64,000 nt of DNA. Source: Rhodospirillaceae bacterium. Lineage in GTDB: Bacteria > Pseudomonadota > Alphaproteobacteria > Rhodospirillales > JABHCV01. The notes under the pieces were generated by a model, which saw only the letters and a program-made list of their open reading frames with translations, did not search any database and was not told the DNA's origin. Location: NCBI GenBank assembly GCA_014382375.1, contig JACNJU010000062.1:1-64000 (forward strand), given 5' to 3'. This document shows, piece by piece, positions 7,483 through 16,024 of the stretch. The translations under genes were made by a program, and so were the position numbers. Within the stretch, counting starts at the first letter, position 1. Each line of letters starts with the position of its first letter.

Positions 7483-8079
7483 TCAAGCTGATTCCAGGCT
7501 GAGGTCTTCTTCGTCGGGCAGATTCGGGTGGTCATCGCTGTCATAGGCGTTGCCAGAACGGGCTATTTTGTCACGCAGATCATCAAGTTCGATAAAGGCG
7601 TCGGCCTGGCGGCGTAATTCATCGGCTGCCATGGGGGGATGCGAGCGCACTGTGCTGACAACGCTGACCCGGGTGCCACGGCGTTGCACGGCCTCAACCA
7701 AACGGCGGAAGTCCCCATCACCTGAGAATAAGACGATATGATCGAGCTGCTCGCACATCTCCAACGCATCAATGGCGATTTCGATGTCCATATTGCCCTT
7801 TATTTTGCGCCGTCCGGCTGAATCGGTAAATTCCTTGGTCGGCTTGGTGACCATGGTGTAGCCGTTATAATCGAGCCAGTCGACAAGCGGCCTGATCGGG
7901 GAATATTCCTGATCTTCCAGAAGTGCTGTGTAATAAAGGGCACGAACCAGTCGGCCTTCGCCCTGAAAGACTTTCAGTAGCTGTTTGTAGTCGATATCAA
8001 AGCCCAAAGCTCGTGCTGCAGCGTATAAATTGGATCCATCAATAAAAAGGGCAATTTTTTCGTCTTTGTAAATAATCAT
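7483..8079 (-). CDS. NYN-domain (LabA/DUF88 family) putative ribonuclease
   Basis: A 198-aa protein of the PIN-like NYN fold, a family of metal-dependent RNases or RNA-binding proteins. Conserved acidic positions are visible in 'ALFIDGSNLY' (residues ~10-19), 'GNMDIEIAIDALEM' and 'HIVLFSGDGDFRRLVEAV', all in the expected order. The C-terminal ~35 residues are acidic and probably disordered. It is the first gene of a leftward three-gene operon with uracil-DNA glycosylase and thrH, and is divergent from folK across an AT-rich spacer (8080-8241). The cellular substrate is unknown. Confidence 0.85.
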   Translation of the reverse strand: MIIYKDEKIALFIDGSNLYAAARALGFDIDYKQLLKVFQGEGRLVRALYYTALLEDQEYSPIRPLVDWLDYNGYTMVTKPTKEFTDSAGRRKIKGNMDIEIAIDALEMCEQLDHIVLFSGDGDFRRLVEAVQRRGTRVSVVSTVRSHPPMAADELRRQADAFIELDDLRDKIARSGNAYDSDDHPNLPDEEDLSLESA

Positions 8080-8241
8080 AACGAAAATATCCTTTAATAA
8101 TAATCATATATGTAACTTTAATCATTTAATTAATTAAAATAATACGTGACTGTCTTGGCCTGGAAAATGTTCATGGCCGCAACCTGTGAAATCAGGTTAT
8201 CTATAGGTAGGTATCATTTAGGCGACTGGCAAGTTGAAATT

Positions 8242-8781
8242 ATGAGCTTTGGAAATCCAGCATCGAAACCACAATTACCAATCCTGATTGGTATAGGCGC
8301 CAACCTTGCCAGTGCGCAATGGGGGGGGCCGCGTTCGACGTGCGAGGCAGCGCTTAATGCCCTGGAACAGGCAGGGTTGACCATAGTACAACAATCCAAT
8401 TGGTATAAATCAGCTCCTGTACCGATTTCATCACAACCCTGGTTTATCAATGGCGTTATCGCTGTTGAAACGTCCCTGGAACCAGCTGGATTGATGGCTT
8501 TGATGGCCAGTATCGAAACCGACTTCGGGCGCACCCGTGAACAAAAAAATGCGGCCCGAACGTTGGACCTTGACCTGATTGCATATGGCGAAACAATCAG
8601 CGGTTGGGATCATGGCGAGACGGCGGGATTGATCATACCGCACCGCCGGATGCATGAGCGTGGGTTCGTTCTTTTGCCATTACGCGAAATTGTACCTGAC
8701 TGGTTCCACCCGGCCCTGCATCTGTCATTAGATGAGATGATTGCCGCCCTTGATGTCGATCAGCAGACAATTCGTGACTAA
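8242..8781 (+). CDS. folK: 2-amino-4-hydroxy-6-hydroxymethyldihydropteridine pyrophosphokinase
   Basis: Transfers pyrophosphate from ATP to the pterin alcohol in folate synthesis. 179 aa from the ATG at 8242, chosen because the conserved domain starts directly after it ('PILIGIGANLASA'); the frame extends upstream to 8146 but with no family similarity. Seen: 'WYKSAPVPISSQPWFINGV' (substrate pocket), 'IETDFGRTREQKNAARTLDL' followed by 'DLIAYG' (the HPPK signature with the metal-binding Asp pair), and 'IPHRRMHERGFVLLPL'. The folB and folP partners are not here. The ribosome site before 8242 is weak. Confidence 0.93.
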   Translation: MSFGNPASKPQLPILIGIGANLASAQWGGPRSTCEAALNALEQAGLTIVQQSNWYKSAPVPISSQPWFINGVIAVETSLEPAGLMALMASIETDFGRTREQKNAARTLDLDLIAYGETISGWDHGETAGLIIPHRRMHERGFVLLPLREIVPDWFHPALHLSLDEMIAALDVDQQTIRD

Positions 8782-8817
8782 AGCAGGAAAAATGGCCGAT
8801 AATATCCGTGTATTTCC

Positions 8818-8848
8818 TTGCTTTGTTGGCAAATGCCCAATATATAAT
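8818..8848 (+). promoter_or_regulatory. candidate sigma-70 promoter of rpoZ
   Basis: TATAAT at 8843-8848 is an exact -10 consensus. TTGCTT at 8818-8823 could act as -35, with a long 19-base spacer. The predicted start would give a ~35-base leader before rpoZ at 8890. The -35 assignment is uncertain. Confidence 0.4.
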
Positions 8849-8889
8849 CGGCGATTCATTTACAGTTTTGTTGGTAGAGAGAAAAACCT

Positions 8890-9282
8890 ATGGCCCGCGT
8901 TACAGTTGAAGATTGCGTTCTAAAGATTCCCAATCGTTTCGATTTGGTGATGCTGGCAGCCCAAAGGGCCCGCAATATCACCGCTGGTGCCGGTCTGACC
9001 ATCGAAAGGGATGATGACAAGAACCCGGTTATAGCGCTTCGCGAAATTGCCGATGAAACCATCGAAATTGATGAATTGCAGGAATCCTTGATCAAGAGTC
9101 TGCAACAACACGTCGAAACGGAAGAGCCTGAAGAAGATGATGTGGACTTGCTGTCCGTACAGCAGGGCCAAGCCGACGATGAAGAAGGCGCAACGCCGCC
9201 TATGGAAAAGCTTTCTTCCATGTACGAAGATGCCGACCTGTCGGCCAACCCGGAAGACGAGGCAACATCAAAGGACGCGTGA
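8890..9282 (+). CDS. rpoZ: DNA-directed RNA polymerase omega subunit
   Basis: Small subunit that helps fold and assemble the beta' subunit and contributes to ppGpp binding. The N-terminal ~65 residues match the family: '[20 protein letters not shown]', '[12 protein letters not shown]' and '[15 protein letters not shown]'. The remaining half is an acidic tail rich in Glu and Asp, as in other alphaproteobacteria (130 aa in total). It lies 41 bases before the rsh gene, a conserved rpoZ-rsh arrangement that pairs a ppGpp target with its synthase. Confidence 0.95.
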   Translation: MARVTVEDCVLKIPNRFDLVMLAAQRARNITAGAGLTIERDDDKNPVIALREIADETIEIDELQESLIKSLQQHVETEEPEEDDVDLLSVQQGQADDEEGATPPMEKLSSMYEDADLSANPEDEATSKDA

Positions 9283-9323
9283 CGCATGGACAGAACCTCC
9301 GCTGAATATTTCCGGGGGATCTG

Positions 9324-11471
9324 ATGATCCGGCAATTTGAACTTGTCGATCTGGTAAAATCCTACGATCCCAATGCGGATGAAGCAGTGCTTGATCGCGC
9401 TTACGTGTTTGCCATGAAAGTACATGGCAATCAAAAACGCGCCTCGGGTGATCCTTATTTCCTGCACCCCCTTGAAGTTGCCGGTATTCTGACAGAATAC
9501 AAACTGGATGCCGCCACCATCGTTACGGCGCTTCTCCATGACACCATCGAAGACACCCTGGCGACCCAGGAAGAAATCGACAAGCTGTTCGGTAAGGAAG
9601 TTGGTCGTTTGGTCGATGGGGTCACCAAGCTAACCCGCATTGAAATGCAGTCTGACCATGCCAAGCAGGCTGAAAATTTCCGTAAATTGCTGTTAGCCAT
9701 GTCAGATGATATTCGTGTTTTGTTGGTCAAACTGGCTGACCGTCTGCACAACATGCGGACACTTCATTTTATCAAAAGCGAAGATAAGCGCTTGCGCATT
9801 GCCATGGAAACCATGGAAATTTACGCCCCGCTGGCCGAACGCATCGGTATGCAGGAAATGAAAAATGAACTCGAGGATCTGGCCTTTGCCCAAACCAATC
9901 CAGAGGCACGCAGATCAATCATGGCGCGGCTGGAATTCCTTCGTGAAGAAGGCGGCGATCTGGTTTCCCGGATCAAGAAGGAATTGACGAAAACACTGAG
10001 CAAGGCCGGGCTAAAGGTTGAAATCAGAGGCCGGGAGAAACTTCCCTTTTCAATCTGGCGTAAGATGCAGCACAAAGATGTCGCTTTCGAGCAATTGTCC
10101 GACATCATGGCTTTCAGGATACTCGTTGGTTCAGTAGAGGATTGCTATCACGCCCTGGGCATCATCCACAGCACTTATCGGGTCGCTCCGGGTCGCTTCA
10201 AGGATTACATTTCGACAGCCAAACCAAATGGTTATCGCTCTCTCCATACCGGGGTATTGGGGCCTGAACAACACCGTATTGAAATTCAGATACGGTCTCA
10301 TGAAATGCATGATATCGCAGAAAACGGTGTCGCCGCCCACTGGACGTATAAACAGAAGGCCGGCAAGACAGAAGGGCGGCAATACCGCTGGATCAGGGAA
10401 TTGCTCGATATTCTCGATCACGCCACTTCGCCCGATGAATTTCTTGAGCACACCAAGTTGGAAATGTATCAGGATCAGGTTTTCTGTTTCACCCCGCGCG
10501 GTGATCTGATCAACATGCCGCAAGGGGCGACGCCTGTTGATTTTGCTTACGCCGTCCATTCGGAAGTGGGCGACAGGTGTGTTGGCGCAAAGGTCAATGG
10601 GCGGATGATCCCGCTGCGCAAGGAATTACGAAATGGTGATCAGGTTGAAATCCTGACCTCAAAGGTTCAGACCCCATCGCCGACGTGGGAGCGATTTGTT
10701 GTTACCGGCAAGGCTCGTGCCCGTATCCGCCGCTTTGTTCACTCCCAGGAACGCGAACAGTATCAGCAGTTGGGCCGCGCGATCCTGCAACGGGCCTTCC
10801 GTGAAGAAGGTTATGAATACACAGACAAGGCGTTGTCCGGTGTTCTCAAGGTCTTTAATCAGGGATCGACAGATGATCTGGCCTCACAAGTCGGGGCCGG
10901 GCACTTACACGCTCGTGACATAGTCGAGGCGGTTTTCCCCGGCAGTAAGAAAAAACGCGATCAGAATGTTATCCCCCTAACCAAGGCAAAGCCAAAAGCC
11001 GGTAAGGGAAGTTCCAAAAACGCTATCCCCATCAAGGGCTTGATTGCCGGTATGGCTGTACACTATGCGGGTTGCTGCCATCCGCTGCCCGGTGACAGGA
11101 TCGTTGGCATCATCACCACTGGCAAGGGTGTCACCATTCACACCATCGATTGCGACACCCTTGAAACCTATGCCGATACACCTGAACGCTGGCTTGACGT
11201 ATCCTGGCAACAACAAACAGAGACACCCGATGTTTATGTTGGACGTGTTCATTTGACGGTGGTTAACGAACCTGGCGTTCTGGGTACGCTGTCCATGGTT
11301 ATTGGCAAGAACGGTGGTAATATTTCCAACCTCAAGATTATCAACCGGTCGCAGGAATTCTATGACCTTTTGATCGACATCGAGGTGGAAAACCTAAAAC
11401 ATCTGACAGAAATTATCGCCGCCCTGCGCGCCACTCCGGCCATTGATATGGTTGAACGGGCACGCGGATAG
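9324..11471 (+). CDS. spoT: bifunctional (p)ppGpp synthetase/hydrolase (Rsh/SpoT type)
   Basis: Makes and degrades the stringent-response alarmone ppGpp. 715 aa with the full long-RSH layout: HD hydrolase (~20-175; 'ALLHDTIEDT' holds the HD pair), synthetase (~230-350; 'FSIWRKMQHK' and 'DIMAFRILV', then 'FKDYISTAKPNGYRSLHT'), TGS (~385-450; 'VFCFTPRGDLINMPQGATPV'), a conserved cysteine pair region 'HYAGCCHPLPGDRIVG' and a C-terminal ACT domain (~640-712). Both catalytic domains keep their key residues, so it should be bifunctional, as expected where only one long RSH is present. The gene is often named relA or rsh in this class. Confidence 0.95.
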   Translation: MIRQFELVDLVKSYDPNADEAVLDRAYVFAMKVHGNQKRASGDPYFLHPLEVAGILTEYKLDAATIVTALLHDTIEDTLATQEEIDKLFGKEVGRLVDGVTKLTRIEMQSDHAKQAENFRKLLLAMSDDIRVLLVKLADRLHNMRTLHFIKSEDKRLRIAMETMEIYAPLAERIGMQEMKNELEDLAFAQTNPEARRSIMARLEFLREEGGDLVSRIKKELTKTLSKAGLKVEIRGREKLPFSIWRKMQHKDVAFEQLSDIMAFRILVGSVEDCYHALGIIHSTYRVAPGRFKDYISTAKPNGYRSLHTGVLGPEQHRIEIQIRSHEMHDIAENGVAAHWTYKQKAGKTEGRQYRWIRELLDILDHATSPDEFLEHTKLEMYQDQVFCFTPRGDLINMPQGATPVDFAYAVHSEVGDRCVGAKVNGRMIPLRKELRNGDQVEILTSKVQTPSPTWERFVVTGKARARIRRFVHSQEREQYQQLGRAILQRAFREEGYEYTDKALSGVLKVFNQGSTDDLASQVGAGHLHARDIVEAVFPGSKKKRDQNVIPLTKAKPKAGKGSSKNAIPIKGLIAGMAVHYAGCCHPLPGDRIVGIITTGKGVTIHTIDCDTLETYADTPERWLDVSWQQQTETPDVYVGRVHLTVVNEPGVLGTLSMVIGKNGGNISNLKIINRSQEFYDLLIDIEVENLKHLTEIIAALRATPAIDMVERARG

Positions 11472-11553
11472 CGGCCTGCCCGATTATAAATATTGTCCCC
11501 TAAGACGTTCTTTTTCTTCACTTTATCTAATCTATGGGCGTATATTCTCGGCT

Positions 11554-12156
11554 ATGTTCAAGCGCCGCGAAAAGCCAAAATTACACCACCGTGCACGGGA
11601 TTTCTTGTGGCCCAGCCTGGGTTGGAAACGATCTACTGAGTATCTCTTTCACAGGATTGGCAGACTGCCGGGCACTTCTCACACCATCGCCGCAGGCTTT
11701 GCCTGTGGTGCAGCAATCTCGTTTACGCCTTTTGTTGGCTTACATTTCATTCTCGGCGGTCTCTGTGCATGGCTAATTCGCTCTAATATCATGGCTGCGA
11801 TTATTGGCACGGCAGTCGGCAATCCATGGTCATTTCCTTTTATCTGGACGCTGATTTATAATCTGGGCATCTCGATGGGGGCAGGGAGCAATGGTTCTGC
11901 CGCTAGCGATCTTGATTTTCCAACAATCTTTTCGTCCTGTATGGATGCTTTATTGAGATTCGATCTGGTTTACCTTATGGAAACCGCGTGGCCTGTGTTA
12001 TGGCCTATGTTTATTGGCGGATTACCTGCTTTTGTTGTCGTTTGGCTGGTTTTTTATATTACCCTCAGGCCACTCATTGATAACTATCAAACCAAGCGAA
12101 GAGAACAACGAATGCGCAAAGAAATAGAATCACGAATACAGGAAACAGAACAATGA
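11554..12156 (+). CDS. DUF2062 membrane protein
   Basis: About 200 aa with several hydrophobic segments and the DUF2062 pattern: '[20 protein letters not shown]' followed by 'FVGLHFI', then '[18 protein letters not shown]'. The ATG at 11554 begins '[20 protein letters not shown]', the usual N-terminus in Rhodospirillales; the longer frame to 11443 overlaps rsh and has no similarity. The function of the family is unknown. It sits between rsh and pdxJ, a conserved position in this class, and its stop overlaps the pdxJ start by 4 bases (ATGA), indicating coupled translation. Confidence 0.85.
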   Translation: MFKRREKPKLHHRARDFLWPSLGWKRSTEYLFHRIGRLPGTSHTIAAGFACGAAISFTPFVGLHFILGGLCAWLIRSNIMAAIIGTAVGNPWSFPFIWTLIYNLGISMGAGSNGSAASDLDFPTIFSSCMDALLRFDLVYLMETAWPVLWPMFIGGLPAFVVVWLVFYITLRPLIDNYQTKRREQRMRKEIESRIQETEQ

Positions 12157-12893
12157 ATATGCCTTTGCGCCTGGGGGTCAACATCGACCACGTCGCCACC
12201 ATCCGCAATGCCCGTGGTGGCATTCACCCCGATCCTGTTGACGCAGCAAAACTGGCCGTGAAGGCGGGTGCCGATGGCATTACAGCGCATTTGCGTGAAG
12301 ATCGCCGGCATATATCCGATAGCGACATCACCCGTCTGTGTAACGAAGTCGACAAACCCCTGAATTTTGAAATGGCCGCGACAGACGAAATGTTGGAAAT
12401 TGCTCTGGGCCATGTCCCCCACGCAGCCTGTATTGTTCCGGAAAAACGCGAGGAAAGAACCACCGAAGGCGGGTTGAATGTCGTATCAGGCCATAATCGG
12501 CTGATGCCCTACATTGACGTACTGGGAAAGGCTGGCATTCGGGTATCTGTTTTTATCGAACCCGACATAGGCCAGCTTGATGGCGCCAAGGCACTAGGGG
12601 CGCCAGTCGTTGAATTGCACGTTGGGGCCTATTGTGATTCGACAGGCGGCGATCAGGAAAGAGAATTTGCACGCATTGTCGCCGCTGCCGCTCATGCTGA
12701 GGAAATAGGCCTGGAATGCCATGCAGGTCATGGCCTGACGTTTGATACAGTCGCCCCGGTTGCCGCCATACCGACCATAGCCGAACTTAACATCGGCCAC
12801 TTTCTTATTGGTGAGGCGATTTTCACCGGCCTTGAAAACAGCATCCGTTCCATGCGCAGGTTAATGGATGAGGCGAGGGCATCGTCCGCTTAA
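12153..12893 (+). CDS. pdxJ: pyridoxine 5'-phosphate synthase
   Basis: Condenses 3-amino-2-oxopropyl phosphate with deoxyxylulose phosphate to make pyridoxine phosphate (vitamin B6). 246 aa, normal length. The barrel signature '[16 protein letters not shown]' carries the active-site histidine and asparagine; '[11 protein letters not shown]' binds phosphate; 'LECHAGHGL' and '[11 protein letters not shown]' are the later conserved loops. It overlaps the DUF2062 gene by 4 bases. In most alphaproteobacteria acpS follows directly; here lepB does, after 99 bases. Confidence 0.96.
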   Translation: MNMPLRLGVNIDHVATIRNARGGIHPDPVDAAKLAVKAGADGITAHLREDRRHISDSDITRLCNEVDKPLNFEMAATDEMLEIALGHVPHAACIVPEKREERTTEGGLNVVSGHNRLMPYIDVLGKAGIRVSVFIEPDIGQLDGAKALGAPVVELHVGAYCDSTGGDQEREFARIVAAAAHAEEIGLECHAGHGLTFDTVAPVAAIPTIAELNIGHFLIGEAIFTGLENSIRSMRRLMDEARASSA

Positions 12894-12909
12894 ACTTGAC
12901 ATCACCGCC

Positions 12910-12934
12910 CCGCGATGGCTTGATCGCGGCGCTT
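12910..12934 (+). terminator. possible weak terminator after pdxJ
   Basis: A perfect 7-bp stem (CCGCGAT 12910-12916 and ATCGCGG 12923-12929) with a 6-base loop is followed by only four T residues a few bases on. It lies 16 bases past the pdxJ stop in the 99-base gap before lepB. The short T-run makes efficient termination doubtful. Confidence 0.35.
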
Positions 12935-12992
12935 TTCAGGCAGAGTTGGCAAGTTCGTTGCCCTCGCGATTTGTTTTAATGACTGGATATCC

Positions 12993-13769
12993 ATGAATCC
13001 GACCGATGGCGACAGCCCAACCCACGACAGCGAGAATGCATCAAAGAGCGGCGGAATCAAGGAAACGATCATCACCATCGTCTATGCTGGCTTGATCGCT
13101 CTGGGTATTCGCTCCTTTGCTTATGAGCCATTTTCGATTCCCTCAGGGTCGATGATTCCAACTCTGGTTGTTGGCGATTATCTGTTCGTTTCAAAACTTT
13201 CCTATGGTTACAGTCGTTATTCATTGCCTTTAAGCCTGCCGCTTATTCCAGACCGTATCCTGTTTAGCGAGCCCGAGCGTGGAGATGTTGTCGTCTTCAG
13301 GTTACCCACCGATACGGAAAAAGATTACATCAAACGCTTCGTCGGACTTCCCGGTGATCGAATTCAGGTCAAGCAAGGAATCCTGCATATTAATGGAGTC
13401 GCCGTGAAGCGCGAAAAGGTTGATGATTATCTGATTGATAATGGTTTTGGCAGCGTCCGCCGGGTGCCAAGGTATATTGAAACCCTGCCGGGTGGTCGCA
13501 AGCATTTCATCAATGAAGAACAGGGTGACACCGGGCCTAGTGACAACACTCCTGTCTATACAGTTCCTGAGGGCCATTATTTTGCCATGGGTGATAACCG
13601 GGACAATTCGTCTGACAGTCGCTATCTTGACAGGGTTGGTTATATCCCCCGGCAAAATCTGATCGGTCGGGCGGATGTGAAATTTTTCTCAGTTGATGGT
13701 GATGGCTGGAAATTCTGGCAATGGCCATCAACGGCACGTTTTGATCGTTTCTTCGACGGTATTGAATAA
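12993..13769 (+). CDS. lepB: signal peptidase I
   Basis: Inner-membrane serine protease that removes signal peptides from exported proteins. 258 aa with one N-terminal membrane helix (~25-45, 'TIITIVYAGLIALGIRSFAY'). The nucleophile serine is in 'IPSGSMIPTL', and the general-base lysine is in 'YIKRFVGLPGD'; 'GHYFAMGDNRDNSSDSR' is the box E motif. The following rnc gene begins 10 bases after the stop, so the two are probably one transcript, as in many bacteria. Confidence 0.96.
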   Translation: MNPTDGDSPTHDSENASKSGGIKETIITIVYAGLIALGIRSFAYEPFSIPSGSMIPTLVVGDYLFVSKLSYGYSRYSLPLSLPLIPDRILFSEPERGDVVVFRLPTDTEKDYIKRFVGLPGDRIQVKQGILHINGVAVKREKVDDYLIDNGFGSVRRVPRYIETLPGGRKHFINEEQGDTGPSDNTPVYTVPEGHYFAMGDNRDNSSDSRYLDRVGYIPRQNLIGRADVKFFSVDGDGWKFWQWPSTARFDRFFDGIE

Positions 13770-13779
13770 GACCAGTCAG

Positions 13780-14481
13780 ATGACAGGTAACCTCACTGAA
13801 CTTGAAGCAGCCCTGGATTACACATTTTCCAGCCCTCAGCTGCTGACTCTTGCGCTGTCTCATTCAAGTCTGGCTAAAAGCCGGGCCGATCGGGACCAGA
13901 CAAATCAACGGCTTGAATTTCTCGGTGACAGGGTCCTGGGGCTGGTTATTGCCGGCATGATCTACGAAACCTTTCCTGATGAGGAAGAAGGGGCCATGGC
14001 GCGCCGCCATACAGCCCTTGTGCGCAAAGAAGCCCTGGCTCGTATCGCTCATGATCTGGCGTTGGCAGATTATATCCTTATGGCGCCTTCTGAAGAGGAT
14101 AGCGGCGGCCGCGAAAACGAGGCCCTCCTGGCAGACACCTGTGAGGCGATTATCGCCGCATTGTTCATGGATGGGGGCCTTGGCACGGCCGAGACCTTTA
14201 TCCGTCGCCACTGGATGCCCCTGATGTCTGAAGACCTGTCACCGCCCAAGGATGCAAAAACAACCTTGCAGGAATACGTTCAAGCCAAGGGAATGAAATT
14301 ACCAATCTACCGTGAGGCCTTGCGTGAAGGCCCACCCCATGACCCGATATTCACCGTCGAGGTTTCAATTGATAACGATAAATTTTTGCCCGGTACGGGT
14401 AAATCAAAACGCCAGGCCGAACAGGTTGCGGCTTCCGCCATGCTGCGCCATCTGGATATCGATGAAGAGGAAATAGAGTAG
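13780..14481 (+). CDS. rnc: ribonuclease III
   Basis: Cleaves double-stranded RNA in rRNA maturation and mRNA decay. 233 aa from ATG 13780, the choice that avoids overlap with lepB and fits homologues; the frame extends upstream to 13693 within lepB. The catalytic signature 'RLEFLGDRVLGLVIA' (one unusual R in place of the common A or S of 'FLGDAVL') and 'LLADTCEAIIAALFMDGG' supply the acidic metal ligands. A dsRNA-binding domain occupies the last ~70 residues ('DAKTTLQEYVQAKGMKLPIY', ending 'SKRQAEQVAASAML'). It directly precedes era with no gap. Confidence 0.95.
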   Translation: MTGNLTELEAALDYTFSSPQLLTLALSHSSLAKSRADRDQTNQRLEFLGDRVLGLVIAGMIYETFPDEEEGAMARRHTALVRKEALARIAHDLALADYILMAPSEEDSGGRENEALLADTCEAIIAALFMDGGLGTAETFIRRHWMPLMSEDLSPPKDAKTTLQEYVQAKGMKLPIYREALREGPPHDPIFTVEVSIDNDKFLPGTGKSKRQAEQVAASAMLRHLDIDEEEIE

Positions 14482-15390
14482 ATGAGTGGCGCGCCAAAAA
14501 CCCGTTGCGGTTTCTTTGCCCTGATCGGGGCTCCCAACGTTGGTAAATCGACACTCGTCAATCGCCTGGTTGGGGCCAAGGTATCCATTGTTTCACCAAA
14601 GGTTCAGACAACAAGAACCCGTGTCCTGGGAATTGCCATCAAAGATCAGGCACAGATTATTTTTATCGACACACCGGGCATTTTCGCGCCCAAGCGGCGG
14701 TTGGATAGGGCAATGGTCGCCAGCGCCTGGGGCGGCGTGTCCGACGCCGACGGGGCGCTTCTGCTGGTTGACGCCCTACGCGGCATCAATGCCGATACGC
14801 AAGTCATTCTGGACGGTCTGAAGAAACAGAAACGACAGGTTATGCTTGGCATCAACAAGATTGATCTGGTTAAGAAACCGGTACTGCTGGACCTTGCCGC
14901 CAAGTTATCGGCCACCGGCCTTTTTACTGAAATTTTCATGATTTCGGCTGAAACCGGTGACGGTGTCGATGACTTGATGGAGTATCTGTCGGCCAATGTG
15001 GGCGAAAGTCCGTGGATGTTTCCAGAGGATCAGATTTCAGATATGCCGTCCCGGCTTTTGGCGGCGGAAGTTACCCGTGAGAAGGTTTTTCTTCAATTGC
15101 ATCAGGAACTACCTTACGCAGTGACCGTTGAAACTGAAAAATGGGAACAGCGTGATGATGGTTCTGCCAAGGTCGATCAGATCATCTTTGTTGAGCGCCC
15201 GGGCCAGAAGGCCATCGTGCTCGGTAAAAAAGGCGCGCGCATTAAAAAAATTGGCGAGGCTTCCCGTAGAGAACTTGAAGACCTTCTGGGGCATCGGGTT
15301 CATCTGTTCCTTTTCGTCAAGGTCCGCGAAAAATGGGGCGACGATCCTGAGCGTTATCATGATTGGGGACTGGACTTTAACGCCAAATAA
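14482..15390 (+). CDS. era: GTPase Era
   Basis: Essential GTPase that binds 16S rRNA and checks 30S subunit maturation. 302 aa. G1 'GAPNVGKSTLVN', effector region 'TTRTRVLGI', G3 'DTPGIF' and G4 'NKIDL' are all present, followed by a C-terminal KH RNA-binding domain ('VLGKKGARIKKIGEASRREL'). The start ATG follows the rnc stop immediately, so rnc and era are coupled. It ends 13 bases from the stop of an oppositely oriented gene, with no clear terminator between them. Confidence 0.97.
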   Translation: MSGAPKTRCGFFALIGAPNVGKSTLVNRLVGAKVSIVSPKVQTTRTRVLGIAIKDQAQIIFIDTPGIFAPKRRLDRAMVASAWGGVSDADGALLLVDALRGINADTQVILDGLKKQKRQVMLGINKIDLVKKPVLLDLAAKLSATGLFTEIFMISAETGDGVDDLMEYLSANVGESPWMFPEDQISDMPSRLLAAEVTREKVFLQLHQELPYAVTVETEKWEQRDDGSAKVDQIIFVERPGQKAIVLGKKGARIKKIGEASRRELEDLLGHRVHLFLFVKVREKWGDDPERYHDWGLDFNAK

Positions 15391-15403
15391 CGGGTGCTGA
15401 TTT

Positions 15404-15964
15404 CTATTCCGGATCAGCCTTAATGGGGGCTTTGTTAGCCATATCTTCAATGCGCGCGGCCCCGGAACTGCGACGATCAACACCACCGTTTTCCAGTCGC
15501 CATTTCTCGTTTTTCGATAAGGCTTCAGCCCACGCTTCGGGTTCATCATCAGGGTCGACGACGTCCGTGTCCCTGTAAGGCCAGGTTAATTTATGAACGC
15601 TGAGTTTGGTTTCCTCAATTTCACCGTCATCGAGTTTCTTCAATGATATTTTGACGATCTGGTGAACAAACGTACCGGTCACCTTTCGTAGTGACGAGGG
15701 TCGGCGAACATATTCCGGATCGTAAAGGCTGTCTTTTAAGCTTGAATAATTATTGTTGGTAAACTCAAGCAACTGGTTGATCAGTTCATTTTCCTCAAGA
15801 TAGAGGGGCAATTCCGACATGACGTCCTTGAGAACAGAAAACACCAGGTTGGCATTGTTTTCAATGCGGGGATCTTCATTCAGTTTATTGGCGACAGCAC
15901 CGAAATAGGAAGCCCGGTCTGGGTCCATACTTGCCAAGGCTTTCTCGATAATTTTTTTATGCAC
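15404..15964 (-). CDS. hypothetical protein
   Basis: A 186-residue, charged, probably soluble protein that I do not recognise. There is no signal peptide or membrane segment. The N-terminal half looks helical ('KKIIEKALASMDPDRASYFG', 'LVFSVLKDVMSELPLYLEEN'). A middle part, 'GTFVHQIVKISLKKLDDGEI', may form strands, and the C-terminus is acidic to disordered. It is oriented against its neighbours and sits between era and recO, which are usually adjacent in this group, so it looks like an insertion into a conserved cluster. Its start at 15964 is ~60 bases from recO. Confidence 0.55.
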   Translation of the reverse strand: MHKKIIEKALASMDPDRASYFGAVANKLNEDPRIENNANLVFSVLKDVMSELPLYLEENELINQLLEFTNNNYSSLKDSLYDPEYVRRPSSLRKVTGTFVHQIVKISLKKLDDGEIEETKLSVHKLTWPYRDTDVVDPDDEPEAWAEALSKNEKWRLENGGVDRRSSGAARIEDMANKAPIKADPE

Positions 15965-16024
15965 CGTTACACTCTAATTTGATTCGTTGATTATTTTATA
16001 ACATGTAGGGCTTTGCGACATCAG

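Noticed and set aside
8125-8138. 14-bp palindrome TTTAATTAATTAAA upstream of the NYN gene
   Set aside because: It is made only of A and T in a very AT-rich spacer, where such palindromes arise easily by chance.
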